The translations under genes and the position numbers were made by a program. This document shows, piece by piece, positions 34,468 to 43,682 of a stretch of DNA of 64,000 nucleotides. The notes beneath the pieces are model-generated. The model made no database searches, was not told where the DNA came from, and worked only from the letters and a program-made list of their open reading frames with translations. Within the stretch, counting starts at the first letter, position 1. Every line of letters begins with the position of its first letter. Source of the DNA: Lysobacteraceae bacterium PS02340 (GTDB lineage: Bacteria; Pseudomonadota; Gammaproteobacteria; Xanthomonadales; Xanthomonadaceae); the NCBI GenBank assembly GCA_029959605.1, contig JASCOC010000005.1, positions 124,001 through 188,000 on the forward strand, given 5' to 3'.

Positions 34468-36690
34468 CTACAGCTCGAAGCGGTAGCTCAGCTTCACCGC
34501 CAGCTGTTCGTCGTCGCGCAGCGACAGGCTGTCGAACAGAGCGTCGCCGACGCCGTCGCTGCCCGGCTGGCGCGCGAAGCCGCCGCGGGCGTAGACGACA
34601 TACAGATACGACAGCGGCGCCAGCTCGTAGCGGTAGCGCACCTGGAAGCCGAGGTTGCGGACGTTGAAATCGTCGATGGCATCGGTGCTCGCGATCGCGT
34701 TGCCGGCGGGATCGAAACGCCACGCCCCGGTGGCACGCGCGCCGATGCCGATGGCCTGCAGCTTCACGCGCAGCTCCTGACGCGCGTCGACCGTCCAGTC
34801 CATGCCGACACTCAATCGCGTTTCGCGACCGTCGAACGCACCGACCAGTCCAGGTTCGACCGGGCCTTGCCAGATCAGCCAGTCGGGCCGCCGGATCGCG
34901 ACGACTTCCGCGTTCAGGCGGAACGCATCGCTGACGAAATACGTGCCGCCCAGCCAGCCGGCATAGCCGATCGCGTCGTTGCCGGCGAGGCCACCACTGA
35001 AGACTTCGGCGCCGTACCCGGGCGCCCAGTTGCCTTCGCGCGGGCGCTCGTACTCGTAGGTCGCGCTGAAGCTCTCCGGCAGCTTCACCAGCCCGTTGCC
35101 GCGCAGCAGCAGATCGTTGACGCCCGCGCTTTCGATTTCGAGCTGGGCGTCGCCGGTGCCGCCATTGCGCAGCTGGCTCTGGCGGCGCATGCGGAACTGG
35201 TCGTTGAGCTTGTCGCCGCGGTCGTTGTGACTGGTGCTGATGCGCCAGCGCCAGTCGACGGACGCATTGCGCGCGGTCTCGGGCAGATCGGTGAAGCGCT
35301 TGCGGACTTCCCAGTGCAGGTAGTTGGTGCTGTTGCGCGACAGATAGCCGAAATCGTTGATCTCCAGCGCGTCGCCGAAGTGCATGGCGATCCACTGCTG
35401 GCGCCAGCCGTCATCCATCTCGTAGTCGGCCCACAGCGTCGCGCCGACATCCTGTTCAGTGTCACCAGCCTGTTCGATGCGGCTGCCGAGCAGACGTGTG
35501 CGCACGTTCCAGCGCGCGGTCGGGCGCCAGTTGTGATCGACACCGAGCACGGTCGCCTCGCGCGCGCGGAACGGATCGTCGACGCGGGTCAGCATCGCGC
35601 CCAGGTTCTGCGATTCGAAATCGCGCACCAGCCGCAGCGCCTGGTAGGCGCGTCCGGTCGGGCCGTCCTCTTCGGCCACGAACACGCCGTAATTCGCGCG
35701 GCCCAGGCTGCCGTTGAACTTGACCGCCGCCTGGATGTCGCCGGTGCTGCCGACGCGCCGGGTGTAGAGCTGCTGGCTGAAGTCCGACGGCGTGGTCAGC
35801 TCGAAGATGCCCTGGTTCTCGGTGAAGAACGGCCGCTTGTCGCTGATGAAGGTTTCGGTGGCGCTGAAGTTCACCACCAGATCGTCGCTCTCGACCTGGC
35901 CGAAATCCGGATGCACGGTGGCGGCGAGCTGGAAACGGCTGCTCGGTTTCCAGAACACGTCCATGCCGGCATTGAAGTCCCGGCCATTGCGCACGTTGTC
36001 GTACAGGCCCGACGCATACGGCGTGACCGCGAGCAGCGACTGGCTGTACTGCCGCACGGTGATCGGCGCGAAATCGGACAGGAAGCGCGGGCGTTCGAAG
36101 CTCGCCACCGGCCAGGCCATGCGCTCGCCGGTGGAGCCGATCACGCGCGCGAGAAACACCTTGAGCGTGCGCTGCCCGTCCACGCCGTCGCGCATCGGCG
36201 CGGTATGCCAGGGAATCAGCAGCTCGACCGACCAGCCGTCGTCGTCCTCGGCCACGGCATGGCGCCACTGCCCGTCCCAGTCGCTGTTGAAATCGTTCTG
36301 GTTGGTGATGATCTCGTCGGCGATACCGCCGCTCGCACTCACGGTGAACGCGTACCCGGTGCGCCCGTCGCCGTCGAAATCGACGAAGACATTGACTCGG
36401 TCCACCTGCTCGTCGAAATCCCGCTGCACCTTCTGCCGCGAGCGCGCCACCTCGGGCGGCTGCACGTTGCGGAACGCCACGGCCAGGCCGTCCGGCGTCG
36501 CCAGCACCCAGGCTTCGGTGGGCAGGGAACCGGGTTCGCCGGTCAGCGGCTGCACCTTGCGGAAGTCGACGATGTGCTGCGCGCCCGTCCATTCGTCGGG
36601 ATCGATCCGCCCGTCGATCTCGACCGCGAACGCAGGCGCGCACGCGAGCGCGAGCGCGGCCGATACGCAGCGGATGAACCCTCGACCCAC
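34468..36690 (-). CDS. DUF5916-domain outer-membrane-type protein with CBM9-like N-terminus
   Basis: A 740-residue exported protein: signal peptide (residues 1-22, ending PAFA), an N-terminal carbohydrate-binding-9-like sandwich (IDGRIDPDEWTGAQHIVDF, VNVFVDFDGDGRTGYAFTVSASGG, split by loops, about 23-215), then a long DUF5916 beta-barrel-like region with alternating aromatic residues and a C-terminal KLSYRFEL. The arrangement is that of a TonB-less surface receptor or porin for a polymer; many DUF5916 proteins occur in Bacteroidota and xanthomonads. The GTG at 36690, with GAGAGG upstream, fits a signal-peptide start better than the longer reading to 36846. Followed closely by the 115-residue gene. 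Confidence 0.86.
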   Translation of the reverse strand: MGRGFIRCVSAALALACAPAFAVEIDGRIDPDEWTGAQHIVDFRKVQPLTGEPGSLPTEAWVLATPDGLAVAFRNVQPPEVARSRQKVQRDFDEQVDRVNVFVDFDGDGRTGYAFTVSASGGIADEIITNQNDFNSDWDGQWRHAVAEDDDGWSVELLIPWHTAPMRDGVDGQRTLKVFLARVIGSTGERMAWPVASFERPRFLSDFAPITVRQYSQSLLAVTPYASGLYDNVRNGRDFNAGMDVFWKPSSRFQLAATVHPDFGQVESDDLVVNFSATETFISDKRPFFTENQGIFELTTPSDFSQQLYTRRVGSTGDIQAAVKFNGSLGRANYGVFVAEEDGPTGRAYQALRLVRDFESQNLGAMLTRVDDPFRAREATVLGVDHNWRPTARWNVRTRLLGSRIEQAGDTEQDVGATLWADYEMDDGWRQQWIAMHFGDALEINDFGYLSRNSTNYLHWEVRKRFTDLPETARNASVDWRWRISTSHNDRGDKLNDQFRMRRQSQLRNGGTGDAQLEIESAGVNDLLLRGNGLVKLPESFSATYEYERPREGNWAPGYGAEVFSGGLAGNDAIGYAGWLGGTYFVSDAFRLNAEVVAIRRPDWLIWQGPVEPGLVGAFDGRETRLSVGMDWTVDARQELRVKLQAIGIGARATGAWRFDPAGNAIASTDAIDDFNVRNLGFQVRYRYELAPLSYLYVVYARGGFARQPGSDGVGDALFDSLSLRDDEQLAVKLSYRFEL

Positions 36691-36911
36691 ACCCCTCTCC
36701 CTCGATCCCCTCGGAACGACGCGCAGGCTAGCCGCGCGCCCGGCGCGCAGCGCCTGCCATCGGTCATGGCGACTTCCGGGGACGGGCGTTGCAGCGATGC
36801 AGCGCAGCGACCGGCGATCGCCAGACGGTTTCAGGCCGCCCGTCACGCCCTCACCCGTCCTAGCCGAAGCACCGCGGATGCTGGCGCCTCCCGCCCCCGG
36901 ATACGCCCCCC

Positions 36912-38108
36912 ATGACGCGACGCATCCTGATCACCGGCGCCAGCATCGCCGGCAATACCGCGGCGTGGTGGCTGGGCCGGTCCGGCTTCGACGTCACCGT
37001 GGTCGAGCGTGCACCGGCCTTCCGCGATGGCGGGCAGAACGTCGACATCCGCGGCGTCGGTCGTGAGGTGCTGCGCCGCATGGATCTGGAACAGGCCGCG
37101 CTCGATGCCGGTACCGGCGAGACCGGCACGGCGTGGGTGGATGCACGGGGCCGGATCGTCGCCAAGGTCGTCGCGCCGCCGGGCGAAGACGGCCCGACGG
37201 CGGAAATGGAAATCCTGCGCGGCGATCTGGCGAGCCTGATCCATGCGCCGGCGCAGCAGCACGCCACCTTCCGTTTCGACGACTGGATCACCGCTCTCGA
37301 CGATGGTGCCGAGCGCGTACGCGTGACCTTCCACAGCGGCACCACCGAACGATTCGATCACGTGCTCATCGCCGAGGGCGTCGGCTCGGCGACGCGCGAG
37401 CTGGTGTTTCCGGGCGAGAACGACCCGCGCTGGATGGACATGCTGTGCGCCTACTTCACGATTCCCGGGCAGGCCGATGACGACCGGCTGTGGCGCTGGT
37501 ACACCGCGACCGAGCGGCGCAGCGTGAGCCTGCGGCCCGATCCCTACGGCACCGCGCGCGCGACGCTCACCGCCCTGCAACCGACGGGCGGCGAGCAGGA
37601 CTGGCCGCGCGAACGCCAGCAGGCCTGGCTGCGCGAACGCTTCGCCGATGCCGGCTGGCAGACGCCGCGCGTGCTCGCGCACATGGCGACCACCGACGAC
37701 TTCTACTTCGACGTGCTGCGCCAAGTGCGCATGCCGCGCTGGTCGAAAGGACGCGTGGTGCTGCTCGGCGACGCCGCCTGGTGCGTGACCCCGCTCGGTG
37801 GTGTCGGCGCCACGCTGGCGGTCACGGGCGCGTACGTGCTGGCCGGCGAGCTGGCCCTGCACGACGATGCGCGGGCCGCCTACGACGCGTACGAACGCGC
37901 CATGCGGCCGATGGTGGACCAGGCCCAGGGCATTCCGAAGTTCGGGCCCCGCCTGCTGCATCCCCGCACGCGCGCCGGCATCACGGTGCTGCATCGCGTG
38001 CTGGCGGTGGCGACCCGGCCGGCCTTGATCAAACTGTTCTCGCGCGTGTTCGCGTCCAAGCCGAAGACGCCCGACCTGACGCGCTACGGCGCGTTGCCGA
38101 AGCGCTGA
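36912..38108 (+). CDS. FAD-dependent monooxygenase (PHBH fold)
   Basis: A 398-residue flavoprotein hydroxylase. FAD-binding: GxGxxG-type ILITGASIAGNTAAWWLG (7-24, Gly and Ser variants) and GD motif VVLLGDAAWCVTPLGGVGATLAVTGAYVLA (split; GDAA is the FAD-ribityl motif). The middle motif LIAEGVGSATRELVF is the family's DG(S)-type NADPH motif. Closest in style to TetX/PgaE-like hydroxylases that act on polycyclic or aromatic compounds. No partner reductase or biosynthetic genes are adjacent. ATG 36912 begins right at the first strand. Substrate unknown. Confidence 0.91.
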   Translation: MTRRILITGASIAGNTAAWWLGRSGFDVTVVERAPAFRDGGQNVDIRGVGREVLRRMDLEQAALDAGTGETGTAWVDARGRIVAKVVAPPGEDGPTAEMEILRGDLASLIHAPAQQHATFRFDDWITALDDGAERVRVTFHSGTTERFDHVLIAEGVGSATRELVFPGENDPRWMDMLCAYFTIPGQADDDRLWRWYTATERRSVSLRPDPYGTARATLTALQPTGGEQDWPRERQQAWLRERFADAGWQTPRVLAHMATTDDFYFDVLRQVRMPRWSKGRVVLLGDAAWCVTPLGGVGATLAVTGAYVLAGELALHDDARAAYDAYERAMRPMVDQAQGIPKFGPRLLHPRTRAGITVLHRVLAVATRPALIKLFSRVFASKPKTPDLTRYGALPKR

Positions 38109-38267
38109 TCACGCGCGTGCCGGATCGCTCGCCATCGGACGGCCAGTCGCGTCTCAGCTTCTGAGACGTACATCCGGACACTGCTCGCCCTAGGCAGTCT
38201 GGCGCCGCCCGGGCCCGACGCGACGCCATCATTCGCGCCCCTTTTGGAACTGCGGCAAGGATTCGAT

Positions 38268-38501
38268 TTGAGCCTGCTCACCGACATCGAAGGCCAGATC
38301 CTCTTCATGCATTCCCAGGGCAAACGCCCGCGACGCATCCAGGTTCCGCTGCGCCTGCGCCCGGAACTCGAATTCTCCATGCGCCGCTCGCAATCGGCCC
38401 GTCGCGATGACGAAATGCCGCTGCACATCATGGGTGTCATGGTCTATTTCGAAGGCGAGTCGGTGGAAATCGAGTCCGACAGCGGGGCCAACTTCGGATA
38501 A
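38268..38501 (+). CDS. Small uncharacterised protein
   Basis: A 77-residue soluble protein beginning (M)SLLTDIEGQILFMHSQGKRP and containing two basic segments (RPRRIQVPLRLRPEL, MRRSQSARRDD) and a terminal acidic stretch (EGESVEIESDSG). The TTG start at 38268 is supported by AAGGA five bases upstream; a longer TTG version from 38244 lacks a ribosome binding site. No domain recognised; short beta-strand content suggests a single small fold. Confidence 0.6.
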   Translation: MSLLTDIEGQILFMHSQGKRPRRIQVPLRLRPELEFSMRRSQSARRDDEMPLHIMGVMVYFEGESVEIESDSGANFG

Positions 38502-38734
38502 TCCGGCTCGGGCGTGTTCATGAACAACCGCACGCCGAGCGCGTTTGCGGATCGAACTCGGTGCGCGCCCCAAACCGCCTTCGCGCACAATGCCGACACG
38601 CGGCACGCAAGGTAGCGGGCCCGCTCACGCTTCTTGGCGCCGCGCAAGCGTCCCACCGGGAAGATGGCGTCACGACACGGATGCAGTGCGCGTGCGCCAA
38701 TGCGCGGCTTGGCGCAGCCAGATCGGGAGGCATC

Positions 38735-39067
38735 GTGGAATCGCGAGACTATGCAACCGCGTCGCTGGCCGAGCTGGACGAAGAGCTCGAACGTCTGGCG
38801 CGCCTGAGCGCGTCGCCCGAGACCCTGCAAACCACCTTCGACCGATCCGCCGATGCCATGCGGTCTCTGATCTCGTCCGATTCGAAACCCTGGCTCGAGG
38901 AACGTCTTGCAGAGGTGGCCGATAAATTCTGCGGGCCCATGCGCCAGACCGGGATCGAAGACAAGGGTGACGAACCGGCCGCGTGTGAACTCGTCGAACT
39001 GATCGCGGCGCCGCTGGCGAACGTCTTACCCGAAGACCCACCCGACTCGGCTTCGCTTCCGGCTTGA
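38735..39067 (+). CDS. Small uncharacterised acidic protein
   Basis: A 110-residue acidic, Leu-rich helical protein (SRDYATASLAELDEELERLA, EERLAEVADKF, ACELVELIAAPLANVL). Three or four helices are predicted and no membrane segment. The GTG start at 38735 has GGGAGG four bases upstream (CATC spacer), a strong signal. No domain recognised. Follows the 77-residue gene by 233 bp on the same strand; a relation is not established. Confidence 0.62.
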   Translation: MESRDYATASLAELDEELERLARLSASPETLQTTFDRSADAMRSLISSDSKPWLEERLAEVADKFCGPMRQTGIEDKGDEPAACELVELIAAPLANVLPEDPPDSASLPA

Positions 39068-39276
39068 CCCCGCCCACTGCGCACGAGGTGCGCACGACGG
39101 TCGCGCTGCCGACGCCGATACGGTGGCTGCGCGGCATTGCATCCATACCGGTCTGGTGGGCCTGGGTGTCCCGCATGTTTCAGAGCGGTCGCCGGCTTCG
39201 CGTGCGCGGATCGCGCATCGTGAACGTCCTTGATCTCGACCTTGGCCTCGAACGCAGACCTGCCCGGGCTCGGTCC

Positions 39277-39573
39277 TCAGTTGGACTCGTTACTCGCCCG
39301 CCGCCGCATCAGCAGCACCATCTCGATGCCGCAGAACGCGGGCAGCGCGCGGGCATCGTAGAGCTCGAGTGCCTCCAGCCGGCGAACGCGGCACCAGCGC
39401 CGGAAATAGACGTACCACGCCTGCGCGAGCGAGAGATTGCTTCGTTCGAGAAAATCCGAGAGCGCGAATTCGCAGGATTCATGCGTGGCCGACACCTCCC
39501 AACAGGAGAGATCGGAAATCCAGTCGAAAGAAGGCGCGTTTCGGCTGACTGGAGGCGCGGTGACACTGGCCAT
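39277..39573 (-). CDS. Uncharacterised WCR-motif protein, paralogue of the gene at 30743
   Basis: A 98-residue soluble protein sharing with the 30743 gene the block W(I/L)xD..xWE, FALxDFLxRSN, AWxVxFxRWCRxRR, LELYxAR and a late GxEM. The N-terminal 15 residues are low-complexity and not shared; the C-terminal Arg/Ser tail is also unique. ATG 39573 is chosen; GTG 39615 or ATG 39600 are alternatives, none with a strong Shine-Dalgarno. Two copies about 8.5 kb apart in the same orientation and sharing only the core suggests an old duplication or a lineage family. Function unknown. Confidence 0.62.
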   Translation of the reverse strand: MASVTAPPVSRNAPSFDWISDLSCWEVSATHESCEFALSDFLERSNLSLAQAWYVYFRRWCRVRRLEALELYDARALPAFCGIEMVLLMRRRASNESN

Positions 39574-40019
39574 CTGGATTGCATCATTCCGGCCGGACAT
39601 GCGGCCCAGCTGCACCTTACGTTCTATTCAGCTTTTGTTTCGTGCGAGTGCGCACAGAAAGATGGGACCTGCCATTCGCTTTCCATAATCCCGGCACGCC
39701 TTTTGAAGATCGGCGATCGAGCTGCCCCCGAGCCGGCGTCAAGTACGCCGCGATTGACCGGACGTGCCACGCGCCAGCGAGAAAGCGGGGTAATCCGAAG
39801 ACGCATGTGGTCACCCTGAATCGAGCGCATGGGTGTGTGCGTCGACGTGCGTGTGTCGACGACCGGAGCGTCGAACCGCCGGCCGATACGTGGCGCGGTG
39901 TGGATCGCTTCGAACCCGTGTCGATCTCGTGTCACCTGCCGACACACCCTCATGCGCGGAACGAAGTCCTAACAACCGCCTAATAGAGCGGTAATCCGGC
40001 GTCCTCAGCATGCCGCCGC
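39574..40019. other. About 450-bp gap without a supported gene
   Basis: Lies between the WCR gene and the hemolysin operon. Open frames here have atypical composition and no Shine-Dalgarno. It should contain the promoter of the operon starting at 40020; a small inverted repeat, ACCGC...GCGGT, near 39976-39993 (about 30 bp upstream of the start) is a candidate operator but unproved. Confidence 0.55.
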
Positions 40020-40679
40020 ATGGACAGTCTCAAAGCGCCGCACACGGCCACGCCCTGGACCCGTTGGGATCGCGTCGAACCCGACGACCCCGCGCGCGCC
40101 GAGGTCGAAAGCTTCATCAGTCACGTGTATCGGGCGCGCTACGGCGCCCACCTGCGAAGCTTCCTGCCGCATCTGCTCGCTTTCCGGGACGACGCCGGGC
40201 GCCTGCAGGCCGCGGTGGGGCTGCGCATCGGCACCGAGGGGCCACTGTTCGTCGAGCAATACCTCGATGCGCCGGCGGAACGCGCCATCACTGCGGCAGG
40301 CCGCGGCCCTGCAACGCGGGGCGAACTGGTCGAAGTGGGCAATCTCGCCGCATTGCGTGGCGGCGATGCGCGCGCCCTGATCGTGCATCTGACCGGCACG
40401 CTGCACGCGGCGGGTCTGCGCTGGGTGTTGTTCACCGCGACCCGCCAGTTGCGCAACGCCTTCGATCGCCTGCATCTGGATACCGTGGCGCTCGCCGACG
40501 CCGACCGCACCCGCCTGCGGGACGACGCCACCGACTGGGGGCGCTATTACGAAGTGCAGCCGCAGGTGCTGTTCGGCGATCTGGCCGCCGGCCATGCCTT
40601 CCTGCAGACACGCAACCGGCACGAACTGCCGCAGCGCGCCGCTCGTCCGACCCTGGATGCACTGGAGGCGCAGGCATGA
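40020..40679 (+). CDS. Thermostable-hemolysin family protein
   Basis: A 219-residue protein of the T_hemolysin family (named from Vibrio delta-TH-type genes). Conserved features visible: SHVYRARYGAHL, LPHLLAFRD, GLRIGTEGPLFVEQYL, then ELVEVGNLAALRGGDAR, WVLFTATRQLRNAF and WGRYYEVQPQVLFGDL. The strand/helix order resembles the GNAT acyltransferase fold, so an acyl-transfer role is possible (inference). No signal peptide. It is the first gene of a tightly overlapping run; its stop overlaps the ATG of the AMP ligase by 4 bp. Confidence 0.88.
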   Translation: MDSLKAPHTATPWTRWDRVEPDDPARAEVESFISHVYRARYGAHLRSFLPHLLAFRDDAGRLQAAVGLRIGTEGPLFVEQYLDAPAERAITAAGRGPATRGELVEVGNLAALRGGDARALIVHLTGTLHAAGLRWVLFTATRQLRNAFDRLHLDTVALADADRTRLRDDATDWGRYYEVQPQVLFGDLAAGHAFLQTRNRHELPQRAARPTLDALEAQA

Positions 40680-42166
40680 GCGATTTCGCCGACATGCTGC
40701 AGACCCTCGGGACTTCGCGGGTGTGCGTGCTCGCCGGTGCCGGCACGCTCGACGGTCCAGGCCTGCGCGCACGCGCTCTGGCCGTTGCCGAAGCATTGCA
40801 CCGGTGCGATGCACGTATCGTCGCCAGCCAGCTCGACAACGGTCCGGACTGGCTCGCTCTGGATCTTGCGTTGCGCGCGCACGGCCTCGTGCACGTGCCG
40901 ATCCCCACGTTCTTCAGTCAGGCGCAGGTGGCGCACGCACTGGGGCGCAGCGGCGCGGATCTGCTGGTGACCGCAGACGACGGCGCGCACCACGACGACG
41001 CGGCGCCGCTGATCGCAGGCTTGCGGGCACGCGTACTCGCGAGATCGCACGCCGCGCCGTTGCCGACAGGCACCGCGTGCATCACCTTCACCTCCGGAAC
41101 CACCGGACAGCCGAAGGGCGTGTGCATCGATGCGCCGGCCTTGCTGACGGTTGCGAGTGCCCTGGCGCACGCATCGCAGCCACTCGCCCCGGCACGGCAC
41201 CTGTGCCTGATGCCGCTCTCGACGTTGCTGGAGAACATCTCCGGCCTGTACGGCGCCCTGCTGTCGGGCGCCGACATCGCCGTGCCGTCACTGGCCGAGA
41301 TCGGCTACAGCGGTGCGGCCGGACTCGATGTCGCACGCCTGGTCGCGTGCCTGCATCGCTACGTGCCCCACAGCATCATCGTCTTCCCGCAGCTGCTGCT
41401 GGCCCTGGTCACCGCGGCCGAACAGGGCATCGCACTGCCGACATCCCTGCGCTTCGTCGCGGTGGGAGGTGGCCGGGTCGGACCTGCGCTTCTCGCGCGC
41501 GCCGCGGCGCTTCGCTTGCCGGTGTTCGAAGGCTACGGCCTGAGCGAATGCGTCTCCGTCGTCGCACTCAATCGACCCGGCGCAATGCGTGCAGGCAGCG
41601 TCGGCCGCCCGCTGCCGCATGCGCACGTGTCGGTGCTCGACGGCGAACTCCACGTCGCCGGCGTGCGCTGCCTGTCCTATCTGGGCGAGAACGCACCGTC
41701 ACCGGGCGCGATCGCGACGGGCGATCTGGGCCATGTCGACAGCGACGGGTTCGTCCACATCACCGGTCGCCGCAAGCACATGTTCATCACCGGCTTCGGA
41801 CGCAACGTCTCGCCCGAGTGGGTCGAGAGCGAACTGCTGCAGCATCCGCTGTTCGCCCAGGCGATCGTGGTCGGCGAAGCGCGTCCCTTCAACGTCGCCG
41901 TCGTCTGGCTGCGGCGGCCCGACGCCGATCCCGTGACCGTGCAGCGCGCACTGGATGCGATCAATGCCGGCCTGCCCGACTACGCACGCGTGAGCCGCAT
42001 CGTCCGCGCAGACCGTCCGTTCGCTTCGACAGACGGCCTGCTCACCGACAACGGCCGCCCACGTCGCGACGCAATCGCGCATGCGTATGCCGTTGCGATC
42101 GCGCATGCGTATCACGACGCCAGCGCGTCTCCACCGTCTTCTCCCGCACAGGAACTGCCCGCATGA
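40676..42166 (+). CDS. AMP-forming acyl ligase (ANL superfamily)
   Basis: A 496-residue adenylating enzyme. Core motifs: P-loop ITFTSGTTGQPKG (137-149), VFEGYGLSECVS, and the hinge region TGDLGHVDSDGFVHITGRRK. The near-C-terminal A10 motif is NGRPRR (459-464), so the usual catalytic Lys (NGK) is Arg461. It activates a carboxylic acid as an acyl adenylate, possibly for CoA or amine transfer; the fatty-acid-type SGTTG sequence favours a fatty or aromatic acid, not an amino acid. No carrier-protein gene in the operon. Start ATG 40676 overlaps the upstream stop; its own stop overlaps the oxidase ATG (ATGA). Confidence 0.87.
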   Translation: MSDFADMLQTLGTSRVCVLAGAGTLDGPGLRARALAVAEALHRCDARIVASQLDNGPDWLALDLALRAHGLVHVPIPTFFSQAQVAHALGRSGADLLVTADDGAHHDDAAPLIAGLRARVLARSHAAPLPTGTACITFTSGTTGQPKGVCIDAPALLTVASALAHASQPLAPARHLCLMPLSTLLENISGLYGALLSGADIAVPSLAEIGYSGAAGLDVARLVACLHRYVPHSIIVFPQLLLALVTAAEQGIALPTSLRFVAVGGGRVGPALLARAAALRLPVFEGYGLSECVSVVALNRPGAMRAGSVGRPLPHAHVSVLDGELHVAGVRCLSYLGENAPSPGAIATGDLGHVDSDGFVHITGRRKHMFITGFGRNVSPEWVESELLQHPLFAQAIVVGEARPFNVAVVWLRRPDADPVTVQRALDAINAGLPDYARVSRIVRADRPFASTDGLLTDNGRPRRDAIAHAYAVAIAHAYHDASASPPSSPAQELPA

Positions 42167-42843
42167 CCTTTCACGAACGCCTGCTCGCCGACACCACGGA
42201 TGCGCGCGCCACACTCGTCACGCTGCCCATCATCCAGCGCGCCCTCGCCGGCGACATCCCGCGCGAGACCTACGTCGACTTCCTGACCCAGGCCTATCAC
42301 CACGTGCGCCACACCGTGCCGCTGCTGATGGCATGCGGTGCGCGCCTGCCCGCGCGACTGGAGTGGCTGCGCACCGCGATCGGCGAATACATCGAAGAGG
42401 AGATGGGCCACCAGGAGTGGGTGCTCGACGACATCGCCGCCTGCGGTGCGGACCGCGCGGCCGCCGCGGCGTCCGAGCCATCGCTGGCGACGGAGCTGAT
42501 GGTCGCCTACGCCTACGACACCATCGCACGCGGCAATCCGGTCGGCTTCTTCGGCATGGTGCTGGTGCTCGAAGGCACGAGCGTCGCGCTGGCGACACGT
42601 GCAGCCACCAGCATCGAAACCTCGCTGGGCCTGCCCCGCACGGCGTTCAGCTATCTGCTGTCGCACGGTGATCTCGACATCGAGCACGCCGGCTTCTTCG
42701 AGGGCCTGATGAACCGCCTCGACGATCCGGACGACCAGGCTGCGGTGGTCCACGCGGCGCGGCGCTTCTACGTGCTCTACGGCAACGTCTTCCGGTCCTT
42801 GCGCACGTCCGACGTGGATGTGCGCCACGCGGAGGCTGCGTGA
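42163..42843 (+). CDS. Haem-oxygenase-fold iron-dependent oxidase-like protein (HDO/TenA-like)
   Basis: A 226-residue all-helical protein of the iron-containing redox enzyme/TenA-like group. Candidate metal ligands: YHHVRH (45-50), EEEMGHQEW with Glu80 and His83 in an ExxH arrangement, LEGTS (Glu137) and DLDIEHAGFF with Asp172 and His175 in a DxxH arrangement. Such sets occur in haem-oxygenase-like diiron oxidases such as UndA (fatty acid to 1-alkene) and CADD. Exact ligand mapping was not possible by eye. Its stop shares bases with the SDR start (TGATG). Substrate unknown; in this operon the acyl adenylate or its product is the natural guess. Confidence 0.84.
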   Translation: MTFHERLLADTTDARATLVTLPIIQRALAGDIPRETYVDFLTQAYHHVRHTVPLLMACGARLPARLEWLRTAIGEYIEEEMGHQEWVLDDIAACGADRAAAAASEPSLATELMVAYAYDTIARGNPVGFFGMVLVLEGTSVALATRAATSIETSLGLPRTAFSYLLSHGDLDIEHAGFFEGLMNRLDDPDDQAAVVHAARRFYVLYGNVFRSLRTSDVDVRHAEAA

Positions 42844-43682
42844 TGAAACTCGAAGGGCGGACCGTCCTGCTGACCGGGGCCACCGGCGGCATCGGCGCGG
42901 CACTGGTGGCCACACTCGTCGCGCGCGGTGCGCATGTGCTGGCGGTCGCACGGCATGCGGACCGGTTGAACGCGCTTGCCCGCAGCCATCCGGCGGGCGC
43001 GGTCACGCCGTTCGCCGCCGATCTGACCGAGCCCGCCGACCGCGCATCCCTGCTCGCGCACGCGCGCACGATGCTGCCGTCGCCATCGGTACTCGTGCTC
43101 GCGCATGCCCGGCCTGCATTCGGGCTGTTCCCGGCTCAGAGTGATGCCGAGTTCGATGCGCTCGTGCGGACGAACCTCACCGCCCCGATGCAACTGATCC
43201 GCTGCCTGCTGCCGGTGTTGCAGGCGCATTCGCAAGCCGCCGTGGTGGCCGTGGGCTCGACCTTCGGCAGCCTCGCCTTCCCTGGATTCTCGGCCTACAG
43301 CGCGAGCAAGTTCGGCCTGCGCGGCCTGATCGAAGGGCTGGGCCGCGAGCATGCGGACGGCACGGTGCGCTTCCAGTACATCGCGCCGCGGGCCACCCGC
43401 ACTCCGTTCAATGCACCCGCCGTGGATGCGTTGAACCGGGCACTCGGCACGCACGTGGACGAACCGGCTGCAGTCGCCGACGCCCTGGTGCATGCCATCG
43501 AACGCGGCACGCGTCGTCGCCAGCTCGGCTGGTCCGAAGCGCTGTTCGCGCGCATCAACGCGCTGCTGCCGGCGCTCGTCGACCGTAGCCTCGCCAAGCA
43601 ACTCCCGCTGATCCGCCACCATGCCGGTGGCGCACCCTCCGCCGTCTCCCAGGAGCACCGCCATGATCCGCTTCCGCACTGA
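42843..43682 (+). CDS. SDR-family oxidoreductase of the hemolysin/ligase operon
   Basis: A 279-residue short-chain dehydrogenase: cofactor loop TGATGGIG (11-18), conserved Asn111, Ser139 (VGSTFG), and Tyr152/Lys156 (YSASK). The customary NNAG is replaced by a non-standard LAHARPAFG. After the catalytic Lys come GLRGLIEGLGREH and YIAPRATRTPF, as in the cyclohexanol/ketoreductase-like SDRs. The start at 42843 has GGAGG seven bases upstream. Its C-terminus overlaps the next gene by 20 bp. It probably reduces or oxidises the carbonyl formed by the upstream enzymes (inference). Confidence 0.9.
   Translation: MKLEGRTVLLTGATGGIGAALVATLVARGAHVLAVARHADRLNALARSHPAGAVTPFAADLTEPADRASLLAHARTMLPSPSVLVLAHARPAFGLFPAQSDAEFDALVRTNLTAPMQLIRCLLPVLQAHSQAAVVAVGSTFGSLAFPGFSAYSASKFGLRGLIEGLGREHADGTVRFQYIAPRATRTPFNAPAVDALNRALGTHVDEPAAVADALVHAIERGTRRRQLGWSEALFARINALLPALVDRSLAKQLPLIRHHAGGAPSAVSQEHRHDPLPH

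Noticed and set aside
34867-36915. A 682-codon open frame on the plus strand
   Set aside because: Antisense to the DUF5916 gene; a product of GC-skewed codon positions, no family match.
40594-42843. A 749-codon frame on the plus strand
   Set aside because: A different frame across the acyl ligase and oxidase genes; Arg-rich shadow without motifs.
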